Below are positions 1-8,424 of a stretch of DNA of 64,000 nucleotides, piece by piece. This DNA comes from Williamsia soli (GTDB lineage Bacteria; Actinomycetota; Actinomycetes; Mycobacteriales; Mycobacteriaceae): NCBI RefSeq assembly GCF_017377795.1, contig NZ_JAFRDR010000002.1, positions 558,001 through 622,000 of the forward strand, in the 5' to 3' direction. The notes under the pieces were generated by a model. The model did no database searches, was not told the DNA's origin, and worked only from the letters and a program-made list of their open reading frames with translations. Numbering within the stretch: the stretch's first letter is position 1; each line of letters starts with the position of its first letter. Position numbers and translations under genes: made by a program.

Positions 1-328
1 ATTCGTCCATGTCGTAGCGCTGCACACCTACGACGGCACCGGTCGGCAGCGCACCGTAGAGATGCGGGAACTGGGTGCCCGCCGCGTCGGGTGGATCACC
101 GTCCTCCCAGACGATCTCGGCGCCCACGCGCAGGGGATCGATGCTCAGCAGGACCAGATCCGCCTGATCGCGGTACAGCAGGTTTGCCGGGATGTGCACC
201 TGCGTGCGATCCGAGAGATGCACGAAGCCTTGAGACGCCAGGGACGCAGGTTCGATCGCCCCTGTCGTCCTGGCTTCGAGCCAGTCGGAGATCGAGCACA
301 GATGGACCAGATGTACGTCGCCGCTCAC
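1..328 (-). CDS. DUF952 domain protein (3' end cut by window edge)
   Basis: Reading the minus strand from a GTG at 328 gives about 109 residues running off the left edge without a stop. The start VSGDVHLVHLCSISDWLEA and the later stretch GFVHLSDRTQVHIPANLLY are typical of the small DUF952 family (roughly 110-120 aa), so only the last few residues should be missing. A GAAGG lies just before the GTG. It follows the EamA gene at a 17-bp distance on the same strand and is probably co-transcribed with it. The biochemical function of DUF952 proteins is unknown to me. Confidence 0.75.
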   Translation of the reverse strand, partial: MSGDVHLVHLCSISDWLEARTTGAIEPASLASQGFVHLSDRTQVHIPANLLYRDQADLVLLSIDPLRVGAEIVWEDGDPPDAAGTQFPHLYGALPTGAVVGVQRYDMDE

Positions 329-345
329 ACCTTCAGCCTGCCGTA

Positions 346-1326
346 TCAGCCGGTGCCCGCGCCAGAGGCAATATCTGCGGTGCGCGCGGTGAAGACAATG
401 GCGGCGATCACGAGAGCCATACCGCACAACTCCGGCCACGTCGGCACCTGCGCGAGTGCAGCCGCACCGACAACCGACGCGGTGACCGGGAGCAGCGCCA
501 GCAGGAGCGCGAACTGCGACCGACCCAACTTCGACAGCACGATCTGATCGAGCAGATACGGGATCGCGCTCGAGAGCACACCGAGCCCGACCCCGATCAG
601 CAGGATTCGCCAACTCCACAGTGCGCCCGGGTCCGCGGCGCCGCTGATCGCGATCATCACCGGCGCGGCGAGAGCGCCGGCGACCGTCAGTCCGATGGCC
701 AGGTCGTCGATCCCATCGCGCCACGGAGCGGTCTCACGGTCCGATTCGCCGGTCGGCGCTCCCTCTTTGCGTCGCACCGGTCCACCGGCGACCTTTTTGC
801 CCACCACGATGTACGCGGCCCACAGGCCGGCAGCCAGCAACGCGAACAGGACACCCATCGGTGAACCCTCGAGACTCGCACCGCTGAGCAACACCACACC
901 CACGAGGACGGCGCCGACGGCGAAGCCGTCCGAACGTGTCCGCGAGCCCGCTGCAGCCACCACCACGGGCCCCAGGAACTCGATGGCCACCGCCACGCCG
1001 AGGTCGATCGAATCGATGGCGAGATAGAACGCCATGTTCATTCCCAGGGTGACGAGCCCGAAAGCAGAGGCGATCAGGAGCCGCCGCGGCGGAAACCGGA
1101 CGCCAACCCGCGGCCATCGGCGCGCCGCGAACGGCCACCACACCGCGAACAGCACCGCACCGGCGCCGCTCGCCCGCAACCAGGCGACCGTCGCAGGGTC
1201 GAGTTCACCGAAGAGTGGAACCGCGATCGAGGCCCCGATGTACTGGCACACGGCCCCGATCACGAAGAGAACCGAGAGCTTCGAGAGCCCGCTCACCGAC
1301 CCTGAGGTTTCGGCGGCGCGCGACAT
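346..1326 (-). CDS. EamA/RhtA-family inner-membrane exporter
   Basis: A 326-aa polytopic membrane protein built from two EamA (drug/metabolite transporter superfamily) repeats, about ten hydrophobic segments in total. It resembles the RhtA-type exporters of threonine/homoserine and other small metabolites; the substrate cannot be read from sequence. A charged loop rich in R, K, E and D (about residues 185-210) separates the two repeats and is longer than usual. No ribosome-binding site precedes the ATG; instead a TACAGT hexamer lies 6 nt upstream, suggesting a leaderless mRNA. The downstream DUF952 gene follows after 17 bp. Confidence 0.85.
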   Translation of the reverse strand: MSRAAETSGSVSGLSKLSVLFVIGAVCQYIGASIAVPLFGELDPATVAWLRASGAGAVLFAVWWPFAARRWPRVGVRFPPRRLLIASAFGLVTLGMNMAFYLAIDSIDLGVAVAIEFLGPVVVAAAGSRTRSDGFAVGAVLVGVVLLSGASLEGSPMGVLFALLAAGLWAAYIVVGKKVAGGPVRRKEGAPTGESDRETAPWRDGIDDLAIGLTVAGALAAPVMIAISGAADPGALWSWRILLIGVGLGVLSSAIPYLLDQIVLSKLGRSQFALLLALLPVTASVVGAAALAQVPTWPELCGMALVIAAIVFTARTADIASGAGTG

Positions 1327-1332
1327 TGCAAC

Positions 1333-1338
1333 ACTGTA
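1333..1338 (-). promoter_or_regulatory. Putative -10 hexamer for a leaderless EamA transcript
   Basis: On the minus strand TACAGT is followed by 6 nt and then the ATG at 1326, so a transcript starting 7 nt after the hexamer would begin exactly at the start codon. No Shine-Dalgarno sequence is visible. Confidence 0.45.
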
Positions 1339-1577
1339 GGTGGGTCACATGTCGTCACCCGCCCGCCGGTTACCGGCTGGGATCTGTCTCACACCGAAAA
1401 GACGGTCGATGTTGCCGATCGCAGCTCAGCTGTTACGGGTGAGTGACGACACACCGGAGGGCCCCCGGGAACAAAGCCGATTGCCAAATCGTCTGAAAGA
1501 GTGAGAGTGGATGTACCACCCCGATACATCAGCTCGCGAAGGGACCGCGTAAGCGCAGGCCCTGGACGGAGGAAAAC

Positions 1578-1784
1578 ATGTCAGACACCATCACCACGCC
1601 CCCGATCCACATGCCACTGACCACTGCCGACCGCTGTGATCGTTGCGGTGCGGCGGCACGTGTACGCGCGGTTCTCTCCACAGGTGGAGAGCTGCTGTTT
1701 TGCCGTCACCACTTCAACGAGCACGAAGCACGCCTGATCGACATGGGCGCGACCGTGGTCACCAACGAAGAAGAGCTGGTCTAA
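1578..1784 (+). CDS. DUF7455 small zinc-binding-like protein
   Basis: A 68-aa protein containing a CDRCGAAARVRAV segment and, 20 residues on, CRHHFNEHE. The C-x2-C plus C-x-H-H pattern suggests one bound metal ion. The actinobacterial DUF7455 family has this architecture and size. A GGAGG (about 1568-1572) precedes the ATG by a good distance. The roughly 250-bp upstream region separates it from the divergent EamA gene, and a strong hairpin follows it. Role unknown; family genes lie near principal-type sigma factor genes in related bacteria, as here. Confidence 0.8.
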   Translation: MSDTITTPPIHMPLTTADRCDRCGAAARVRAVLSTGGELLFCRHHFNEHEARLIDMGATVVTNEEELV

Positions 1785-1796
1785 GAACTCCCGTCA

Positions 1797-1833
1797 CGCC
1801 GCCGCGGTTCACATCATGTGGGCCGCGGCGGTG
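1797..1833. terminator. Hairpin terminator between DUF7455 and the helicase
   Basis: CCGCCGCGG(TT)CACA-TCA-TGTG(GG)CCGCGGCGG forms a 9+4-bp stem around a 3-nt loop, with one 2-nt internal mismatch. It lies 12 bp after the DUF7455 stop and before the convergent helicase stop, so it can serve both strands. There is no clear U-tract, which is usual in high-GC actinobacteria. Confidence 0.65.
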
Positions 1834-1874
1834 CTGTATCCGGGCCCGACGGGCCAGCCGTGCGCACGGGACGA

Positions 1875-3617
1875 TCATCGCCACTTACGCAACGCCTCGA
1901 TCCTGGCCTGCAACTGGTCCGCCGTCGCCATTGCGGTGGGAGGTCCTCCGAGTCGCTCCCGAAGGTCGTTGTGGACCTGGCCATGCGGCTTACCGGTGCG
2001 GTGATGATGCATGGCCACCAGGCTGTTCAGTTCACGACGCAACGCGGTCAGTTGCTTGCCCACCGACGGTTCGTTCTTCACTACCGGCGCAGGAGGGGGT
2101 TGGGCGCTCCGCGCCTCGATCTGGGTCGCCTGGCGTTGTTGCAGGAGATCGCGGACCTGATCGGCATCGAGGAGGCCAGGCAATCCCAGATAGTCGGCCT
2201 CCTCGTCGCTACCGGAGAAAGTGGCAGTGCCGAACGACGACCCGTCGTAGATCACCTGGTCTAGTTCGGCGTCGGCGTGGAGGGACTCGAATCCCCGCTC
2301 GTCCTCCCCGTCTTCGTCTTTTTGTTTGTTCGCGTCATTGAGCAGTGCGTCGTCGAGTCCCTCGGACTCCCGGTGCGGTTTCCCGAGCACGTGGTCGCGC
2401 TGGGCCTCGAGCTGCGCGGCCAACTGCAGCAGCACGGGGACCGACGGCAGGAACACACTGGCGTTCTCACCAGGCCGACGCGACCGCACGAAACGACCGA
2501 TTGCCTGCGCAAAGTAGAGCGGTGTCGACGCACTGGTGGCGTAGACACCCACGGCGAGACGAGGAACGTCGACGCCCTCGGACACCATGCGCACCGCGAC
2601 CATCCACTCGTCCTGCGACTCACTGAACTCTGCGATCCGACTCGACGACTTCGGGTCGTCCGAGAGCACCACCGTGGGCATCTTGCCGGTGATCGCCTGT
2701 AGCAGTTCGGCATAGTCCCGGGCCACGGTCTGATCCGTCGCGATCACCAGGCCGCCTGCGTCGGGCATACCGGACTTGCGCAACTGCCGCAGCCGGGTGT
2801 GGGCAGCCTGCAGCACTGCGGGGATCCAGTCGCCATGGGGATCGAGGGCGGTGCGCCAGGCGCGCGCGGTGTGTTCGGCCGAGAGCGGTTCGCCGAGCCG
2901 GGCGGTGAACTCCTCGCCCGCGTTGTTCCGCCAGCTGGCCTCACCCGAGTACGCCAGGAAGACCACCGGGCGCACGACGCCATCGGCCAGGGCGTCGGAG
3001 TAGCCGTATACGTAGTCGGCGACCGATCGGCTGCCGCCTCCAGCCTCGGGCTCGTAGGTGATGAAGGGGATGGGGCTGTCGTCGGACCGGAACGGGGTAC
3101 CGGTCAGTGCCAGCCGCCGGGTCGCGTCGGAAAAGGCCTCGCGGATCGCCTCGCCCCAGCTCTTCGCATCGCCACCGTGGTGGATCTCATCGAGGATGAC
3201 CAGAGTCCGGCGATTCTCGGTGCGGACGCGGTGCCGGGCGGGATGGGTGGCGATCTGCGCGTATGTGACGACCACACCCTGATAGTCCGAGCTCGTCTGT
3301 CCCGCGGAGTTGCTGAAGCGCGAGTCCAACGCGATGCCGGCGCGCGCGGCGGCGGCGGCCCACTGGTGCTTGAGGTGTTCGGTGGGAGCGACGACGGTGA
3401 TCTGATCCACCGTGCGGTCAGCGAGCAGCTCCGCTGCGATCCGCAGTCCGAAGGTCGTCTTACCGGCGCCCGGCGTCGCCACCGCGAGAAAGTCCTTGGG
3501 TGCCGCGGACAGGTACTTGGTCAGGGCGCGCCGCTGCCAGGTACGCAGCGGCGAGGCAGCCGGCGGAGGCGCCGGTTCGGTGACCTGAGATCCGGAGAGG
3601 GCAGAGGGTCGGGTCAC
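1875..3617 (-). CDS. DEAD/DEAH-box superfamily II helicase, XPB/UvsW-like
   Basis: A protein of about 580 aa. Motif I is TPGAGKTTFGLRI, motif II is the DEIH box in VILDEIHHGGDAK, motif III is LTGTPFRS, and the second RecA-like domain ends with an arginine finger region IGRFVRSRRPGEN. This set places it with the ResIII/XPB-like DNA helicases. The acidic region before the C-terminus is poorly conserved. The longest frame starts at a TTG (3629), which would leave no room for the AAGGAG at 3630-3635, so the GTG at 3617 is preferred. Its start region is almost back-to-back with the BrkB-like gene. Precise DNA-repair or recombination role is not established. Confidence 0.8.
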   Translation of the reverse strand: MTRPSALSGSQVTEPAPPPAASPLRTWQRRALTKYLSAAPKDFLAVATPGAGKTTFGLRIAAELLADRTVDQITVVAPTEHLKHQWAAAAARAGIALDSRFSNSAGQTSSDYQGVVVTYAQIATHPARHRVRTENRRTLVILDEIHHGGDAKSWGEAIREAFSDATRRLALTGTPFRSDDSPIPFITYEPEAGGGSRSVADYVYGYSDALADGVVRPVVFLAYSGEASWRNNAGEEFTARLGEPLSAEHTARAWRTALDPHGDWIPAVLQAAHTRLRQLRKSGMPDAGGLVIATDQTVARDYAELLQAITGKMPTVVLSDDPKSSSRIAEFSESQDEWMVAVRMVSEGVDVPRLAVGVYATSASTPLYFAQAIGRFVRSRRPGENASVFLPSVPVLLQLAAQLEAQRDHVLGKPHRESEGLDDALLNDANKQKDEDGEDERGFESLHADAELDQVIYDGSSFGTATFSGSDEEADYLGLPGLLDADQVRDLLQQRQATQIEARSAQPPPAPVVKNEPSVGKQLTALRRELNSLVAMHHHRTGKPHGQVHNDLRERLGGPPTAMATADQLQARIEALRKWR

Positions 3618-3643
3618 GACAGGGCACAACTCCTTGACATGCG

Positions 3644-4969
3644 ATGAGGTTCTTCAATCCGGGCCAACCGGTCCGGCCGGATGGCGTGTGCTCCACTTTG
3701 TCGGGCGATTCGGCGCACTGCGCTCGTACCGCCGGGGCACCGCAAAATGCTACCGCGCCGAGCGGCGATCAGCCCACAGCGTCGGCGGCGCGGCATCTCC
3801 CATCACGCTCGATCTTCCGTAATGCTGGTCTCATCACACAGCCAACCGAACCCTCCCCCGACCCCGCGACGCCACCTCCGTCGCAGGTCGATGACACCCG
3901 TCGACAGGAAGACGCCGGCGACCGGCCGCGCGTACTCAAAAGCCTGCCCTGGATGCTCTGGCGCACCATCACCAAATCCTGGGACGACTCGATCTTCGCG
4001 ATGTCGGCCCAGGCCGCGTTCTGGCAGACGCTGTCCTTGCCTCCGCTGCTCCTCGGTCTTCTCGGTTGCGTCGGTTACGTCGCGAATTGGTTCGGGCCGA
4101 ACACCGAGGAGATCATCCAGGACCGGATCATCAGCTTCGCCGAACGCACCTTCAGCCAGAATGTCGTCGACGAGATCATCACCCCCACCGTCGACAACGT
4201 GCTCGTCAGCGGGCGCGCCGAGGTCATCTCTCTGGGTTTCGTGCTGTCGCTGTGGGCGGGGTCCTCCGCCATGTCGAGTTTCGTCGACTCCATCGTCGTG
4301 GCACATGGTCAGCACAACGTCCGGCACGCGGTGACGCAGAGGCTGTTCGCGTTGTGGCTGTACGTGTGTTTCCTGGTGCTCGCCGTCCTCACGCTGCCGC
4401 TCGTGGCGCTCGGACCCGCCTATATCCGCGAGGTGATACCTGACTCGTGGCACCCGGCCAGCTCGGTCGCAATCGAATACGGGTACTTCCCCGCCGTTGC
4501 GTTGCTCTTGCTCGCGGGTTTGACGACCCTGTATCGCGTCGCCCTGGCCAAGCCCCTCCCCTGGCATCGGCTGGTACCCGGCGCGCTGCTCGCGGGCCTC
4601 GTGTTCTGGTGCGCGAGTGCGATCCTGCGGTGGTACCTGGCGACGATCACCCAGACCGGGTACAGCTACGGCGCGCTCGCCACACCGATCGCATTCTTGC
4701 TCTTCACGTTTTTCCTCGGCTTCGCCATCGTGGTGGGTGCGGAGTTCAACGCGATCGCCCAGCAACTGTGGCCCGCGAACCCGACCAAGATCGATCAGGT
4801 CCGTGACTGGGTCTCCCAGCAGACGAGCGACATCACCGACCAACTCAAAGGTGTCCCGGCGTGGCTGCCGTCCGGGCCGATCAAACGCAGCGAAGCATCA
4901 GCGACCGCACCCATTCCTACGCCGCAGGAGAAAGACGCTCCATCCTCAGGGCCGGATGCACCGCGCTGA
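3644..4969 (+). CDS. YihY/BrkB-family integral membrane protein (start uncertain)
   Basis: The conserved part begins around LPWMLWRTITKSWDDSIFAM (from about 3940) and shows the family layout of six hydrophobic segments and the motif AQAAFWQTLSLPP near the first one. It is the positional equivalent of M. tuberculosis Rv2707. The protein was once called ribonuclease BN in E. coli, but that assignment was wrong; a transport or envelope role is more likely. The first roughly 60-100 residues of the longest frame (from 3644) look unlike the family. The only in-frame ATG/GTG/TTG codons are at 3644, 3686, 3698 and 3953, so the true start is unresolved. The C-terminal tail is hydrophilic and Pro/Ser/Ala-rich. 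Confidence 0.75.
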   Translation: MRFFNPGQPVRPDGVCSTLSGDSAHCARTAGAPQNATAPSGDQPTASAARHLPSRSIFRNAGLITQPTEPSPDPATPPPSQVDDTRRQEDAGDRPRVLKSLPWMLWRTITKSWDDSIFAMSAQAAFWQTLSLPPLLLGLLGCVGYVANWFGPNTEEIIQDRIISFAERTFSQNVVDEIITPTVDNVLVSGRAEVISLGFVLSLWAGSSAMSSFVDSIVVAHGQHNVRHAVTQRLFALWLYVCFLVLAVLTLPLVALGPAYIREVIPDSWHPASSVAIEYGYFPAVALLLLAGLTTLYRVALAKPLPWHRLVPGALLAGLVFWCASAILRWYLATITQTGYSYGALATPIAFLLFTFFLGFAIVVGAEFNAIAQQLWPANPTKIDQVRDWVSQQTSDITDQLKGVPAWLPSGPIKRSEASATAPIPTPQEKDAPSSGPDAPR

Positions 4970-4981
4970 GCGCAGAACCTG

Positions 4982-5221
4982 TCACTCGCCCTTTTTCATG
5001 CGTCCGTAGATCTTCTTGCACTTCGGGCACACCGGTGAGCCTGGTTTGGCCGAACGGGTGACGGGGAAAGTCTCACCACACAGGGCGACGACGATGTTAC
5101 CCATCACAGCGCTCTCGACTATTTTGTCTTTCTTCACGTAGTGGAAGAACTTGGGGGTGTCGTCCTCTGTCGTCTCGTCGGTTGTGACTTCGGGCTTGTC
5201 GAGGGTCTGCGTATCCACCAT
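4982..5221 (-). CDS. DUF3039 protein
   Basis: A 79-aa actinobacterial protein matching DUF3039: an acidic N-terminus, then FFHYVKKDKIVESAVMG, a GxVVALCGETF segment and a closing CPKCKKIYGRM. The cysteines (one in ALCGE, two in CPKC) suggest a small metal site. It corresponds to Rv2708c, which sits between the Rv2707 and Rv2709 homologues as here. It converges with the BrkB-like gene, 12 bp apart. Function unknown. Confidence 0.85.
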   Translation of the reverse strand: MVDTQTLDKPEVTTDETTEDDTPKFFHYVKKDKIVESAVMGNIVVALCGETFPVTRSAKPGSPVCPKCKKIYGRMKKGE

Positions 5222-5350
5222 GGGGACAATTCTGCCCCGACAAGCCGCGATGGGCCAACGCGTGTGTCGGGCCGGGCCGGTACGCAGACCACATCAGGCC
5301 GACACAACTGCAGGTGGCCGTCCGGCAACGAAAGTGGGACAGTGGAAAAC

Positions 5351-5695
5351 ATGGCTCCGAAAGAACACGCGCCGGAGACTTTTCTCATCACCGAGGCTCA
5401 AACCTCTCTGGAAGAACAGCACCGGGCCCGCGTACGCAAGTACCTGACGTTGATGGCGTTCCGTGTCCCCGCACTGGTTCTCGCGGGAATCATCTACGGG
5501 GCAACACAGAACGGTTTCCTGGCGCTCGGAGTGATCATCCTGTCGATCCCGATCCCCTGGGTCGCGGTGTTGATCGCCAACGATCGGCCGCCTCGCGCCA
5601 AAGGCGAAGTGCCTCACTACAAATACGGCACCGAGCGGACTAATCAGCTGACGGAGAAGCGCTCCTTCTTCGGTCTCGATCGACGCGAGGAGTGA
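5351..5695 (+). CDS. DUF3099 membrane protein
   Basis: A 114-aa protein matching DUF3099 (Rv2709 equivalent). It has a short soluble N-terminus with LITEAQTSLEEQHRAR, two hydrophobic helices (about residues 37-75) and a C-terminal region with HYKYGTER. The ATG at 5351 is chosen because the family begins there; an in-frame GTG lies 9 nt upstream. The stop overlaps the GTG of the next gene by 4 bp, so the two are translationally coupled. It sits just upstream of sigB in this group of bacteria; function unknown. Confidence 0.85.
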   Translation: MAPKEHAPETFLITEAQTSLEEQHRARVRKYLTLMAFRVPALVLAGIIYGATQNGFLALGVIILSIPIPWVAVLIANDRPPRAKGEVPHYKYGTERTNQLTEKRSFFGLDRREE

Positions 5696-7230
5696 GCGCT
5701 CTGGCTTCAGCTGCGGAGTTGCACACCCTGGCCGGCGACCTACGGACCGCGTTTCGGCAGGCCGGTTACACGACCGACGGAGTGCTCGAGCTGCTCGGCG
5801 ACGAGGCCCACGGGGCGTTGGGGCGTGGTGAACCGGTACCTGTTCGGCGGGCGTGCGCCGACAGCGGCGATCTCGGAACCCTGATCCGGCTCCTGCTCCT
5901 CGGCGATACCTGCACCCGATCACAGGTGTCTTCCGCGCTCTCACCGGTGGACATCGACCAGGCGATCGGCGTCGGACTCCTGGAGGCCGATGGCACGGGG
6001 TTCTGCGCGGCCATCGATGTGCGTCCGGTCGACCTCGGGTCGGGCAACCGCTGGCTGTTCTCCGACCTCGACGGCACGATGCGCCGCAAGGCGATCACCG
6101 AGGACCACGTACTCGGAGTCGGACACGCATCGTTGTCCCTGCTGAAGGCGACCGCGACTGATCCTGTCGCCTCCGTGCTCGACGTCGGCACCGGTTGCGG
6201 CGTCCAGGCGATTCACGCCGCAGATTTCGCGGGCCACGTCACGGCGACCGACATCACCGACCGTTCCCTGGCGATGACCCGCGCAGGCTTCGCGATCAAC
6301 GGTATCGACCCCGGACGGGTCACTTTGTCCAAGGGCGCCTGGTTCGGGCCCGTCGGCGGTCAGAAGTTCGACCGGATCGTCGCGAATCCGCCCTTCGTCG
6401 TCGGTCCACCTGAGGTCACGCACACGTACCGCGACTCCGGCCTGGATCTCGACGGGGCGAGCGAACTCATGTGCCGCACCGCGCCGGAGTTCCTCACCGA
6501 GAGTGGTACCGCCTCGATGTTGGCCTCCTGGGTCATCACCGGGGACGACTGGCGGACGCGGATCTCACAGTGGATCCCGGACAACGGGATCGACGCGTGG
6601 GTGGTACAGCGCGATGTCGCCGACCCCGCTCTGTACGTGGGGACCTGGTTGCGCGACGCCGGTCACGACCCCCGCGACCCCGCATCCGCAGAACTCGCCG
6701 ACCGGTGGCTCAGACACCTCGACCGGTCCGGGGTGTCGGGCATCGGGTTCGGGTTCGTTTTCCTGCGCCGCACCGACGAGCCGACCGACCTGCTCGCAGA
6801 GGAGCTCGGGCACTCGTTCGACGATCCGCTCGGGCCCGAAGCCGACGACTATCTCCGCCGCACCGCGTGGCTGCGAACTCATGATCTGACGAACGAGCGC
6901 TTCTCGGTCACCGCGGGCGCAGCCCTCGAACGGGTGGCGACACTCGACCCTGACACCGGATGGCAGGACGTGGTGATGCGTATCCACCGGCCCGACGGTC
7001 CGCGGTGGAGTCACGAGATCGACACCCTCGGGCAGGCGCTGCTCGCAGGCCTCCGTCCGGACGGGTTGACGCTGGGCGAGATCACCGACCTGCTCTCGGT
7101 CGCAACCGGTGACGAGCAGATCGACACTGCGGCCGTGGAGCACCTCGTGGAGGGTTTGATCCGTCACGGAATCGTTCTCCCGGCGGGTTGGAATGCATCC
7201 TGCCGGGAAACCTCAGGGCACTCTCAGTAA
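5692..7230 (+). CDS. Two-domain SAM-dependent methyltransferase (DUF7059 N-terminus)
   Basis: A 512-aa protein. Residues about 1-150 form an all-helical actinobacterial DUF7059-type domain. A class I Rossmann methyltransferase follows: SAM motif I is VLDVGTGCGVQAIHAADFAG and motif IV is VANPPFVVGPPEVTH. The NPPF motif is the signature of enzymes that methylate an amide or amino nitrogen on glutamine, adenine or guanine (HemK/PrmC, RsmC, N6-adenine types). The substrate cannot be decided from sequence. It starts with GTG inside the DUF3099 stop codon and ends about 60 bp before the sigB promoter. Confidence 0.8.
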   Translation: MSALASAAELHTLAGDLRTAFRQAGYTTDGVLELLGDEAHGALGRGEPVPVRRACADSGDLGTLIRLLLLGDTCTRSQVSSALSPVDIDQAIGVGLLEADGTGFCAAIDVRPVDLGSGNRWLFSDLDGTMRRKAITEDHVLGVGHASLSLLKATATDPVASVLDVGTGCGVQAIHAADFAGHVTATDITDRSLAMTRAGFAINGIDPGRVTLSKGAWFGPVGGQKFDRIVANPPFVVGPPEVTHTYRDSGLDLDGASELMCRTAPEFLTESGTASMLASWVITGDDWRTRISQWIPDNGIDAWVVQRDVADPALYVGTWLRDAGHDPRDPASAELADRWLRHLDRSGVSGIGFGFVFLRRTDEPTDLLAEELGHSFDDPLGPEADDYLRRTAWLRTHDLTNERFSVTAGAALERVATLDPDTGWQDVVMRIHRPDGPRWSHEIDTLGQALLAGLRPDGLTLGEITDLLSVATGDEQIDTAAVEHLVEGLIRHGIVLPAGWNASCRETSGHSQ

Positions 7231-7289
7231 CTTCTCAGACCGGTTCTCGGAAAGCGCTGGTCACAGCGTCGGCCTCGGGGAACCCTCGT

Positions 7290-7316
7290 GGAACTATCTG
7301 GGCGGTCTCCTCCGTT
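7290..7316 (+). promoter_or_regulatory. ECF (SigE/SigH-type) promoter of sigB
   Basis: GGAAC at 7290-7294 and CGTT at 7313-7316 are separated by 18 bp, the GGAAC/CGTT architecture of mycobacterial SigE/SigH promoters. The start of transcription would lie near 7325, just before the GAGGAGG and ATG of sigB. In M. tuberculosis sigB is transcribed by stress sigma factors from such a promoter. A second GGAAC at 7279-7283 has no partner at the right distance. Confidence 0.75.
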
Positions 7317-7353
7317 GAACCAAGTGAAGACAACCGCACTTGAGGAGGCCGAC

Positions 7354-8322
7354 ATGTCCAGCCCCACCACCATCCGTCCGGCGATGACCGAACAGGACCT
7401 GGATGCGCAAAGCCCGGCCGCGGACCTTGTTCGCGTCTATCTGAACGGCATCGGCCGCACCGCACTTCTCAACGCGGAGCAAGAGGTGGAACTGGCGAAG
7501 CAGATCGAGGTCGGCCTCTACGCCAAGCACGTTCTTGCCACCAGGAAGCGCCTGTCGGCAGTCAAGAAGCGCGATCTCGCGACACTGATCCGTGAGGGTG
7601 AGTCGGCTCGCTCGCATCTGCTGGAGGCGAACCTGCGGCTGGTCGTCTCGCTGGCCAAGCGATACACCGGCCGCGGGATGCCGTTGCTCGACCTGATCCA
7701 AGAGGGCAACCTCGGTCTGATCCGGGCCATGGAGAAGTTCGACTATGCCAAGGGCTTCAAGTTCTCCACGTACGCCACCTGGTGGATCCGTCAGGCGATC
7801 ACGCGCGGCATGGCGGATCAGAGCCGCACGATCCGGCTGCCGGTCCACCTCGTGGAGCAGGTCAACAAGCTGGCCAGGATCAAGCGCGAACTCCACCAGC
7901 AGCTCGGTCGCGAGGCCACCGACGATGAACTGTCGTCGGAGTCGGGCATCCCCGCCGAGAAGATCGCCGACCTGCTCGACCACAGCCGGGACCCGGTGAG
8001 CCTGGACATGCCGGTCGGCAGCGACGAAGAGGCACCGTTGGGTGACTTCATCGAAGACGCAGAGGCCACCTCCGCCGAGAACGCTGTCATCGCAGGACTT
8101 CTGCACACCGACGTCCGTACGGTTCTCGCCACGCTGGATGAGCGGGAGCAGCAGGTCATCCGGTTGCGGTTCGGGCTCGACGACGGTCAGCCGCGCACCC
8201 TGGACCAGATCGGCCGAATGTTCGGTCTCTCTCGCGAGCGGGTTCGTCAGATCGAGCGGGAGGTCATGTCTAAATTGCGTCAGGGCGACCGCGCGGAGCG
8301 GTTGCGCGCCTACGCCAGCTGA
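7354..8322 (+). CDS. sigB: Principal-like RNA polymerase sigma factor SigB
   Basis: A group 2 sigma-70 factor of 322 aa, the same length as mycobacterial SigB (323). Region 1.2 begins [16 protein letters not shown]. Region 2 contains [19 protein letters not shown] (core binding) and [17 protein letters not shown] (the -10 recognition helix). Region 4.2 contains the helix-turn-helix [20 protein letters not shown]. The ATG at 7354 is preceded by GAGGAGG (7342-7348), so an in-frame upstream start at 7288 is rejected. It directs general-stress and stationary-phase transcription and is followed by ideR a few genes on, as in M. tuberculosis. An ECF-type promoter lies upstream. Confidence 0.95.
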   Translation: MSSPTTIRPAMTEQDLDAQSPAADLVRVYLNGIGRTALLNAEQEVELAKQIEVGLYAKHVLATRKRLSAVKKRDLATLIREGESARSHLLEANLRLVVSLAKRYTGRGMPLLDLIQEGNLGLIRAMEKFDYAKGFKFSTYATWWIRQAITRGMADQSRTIRLPVHLVEQVNKLARIKRELHQQLGREATDDELSSESGIPAEKIADLLDHSRDPVSLDMPVGSDEEAPLGDFIEDAEATSAENAVIAGLLHTDVRTVLATLDEREQQVIRLRFGLDDGQPRTLDQIGRMFGLSRERVRQIEREVMSKLRQGDRAERLRAYAS

Positions 8323-8347
8323 CCATCACTGCAACTTCTCTCCTGCC

Positions 8348-8377
8348 CAGCCGCCACTGAATCATCAGTGGCGGCTG
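8348..8377. terminator. sigB terminator hairpin
   Basis: CAGCCGCCACTGA-ATCA-TCAGTGGCGGCTG: a perfect 13-bp stem with a 4-nt loop, 25 bp after the sigB stop and before the convergent acetyltransferase gene. It can stop transcription from both sides. Confidence 0.8.
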
Positions 8378-8424
8378 GTGCCTTGTGAGGATGGGGTCCG
8401 TGTGCCCGGGACTGCCGATCCTCG

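Noticed and set aside
1468-1493. GGAAC-N17-CGTC before the DUF7455 gene, like an ECF promoter
   Set aside because: The -10 is CGTC rather than CGTT and lies about 85 bp before the gene, so it is not convincing.
1510-1530. GATGTA...TACATC short inverted repeat before DUF7455
   Set aside because: Six-bp arms with a 9-nt spacer are expected by chance at this frequency and do not align with a promoter.
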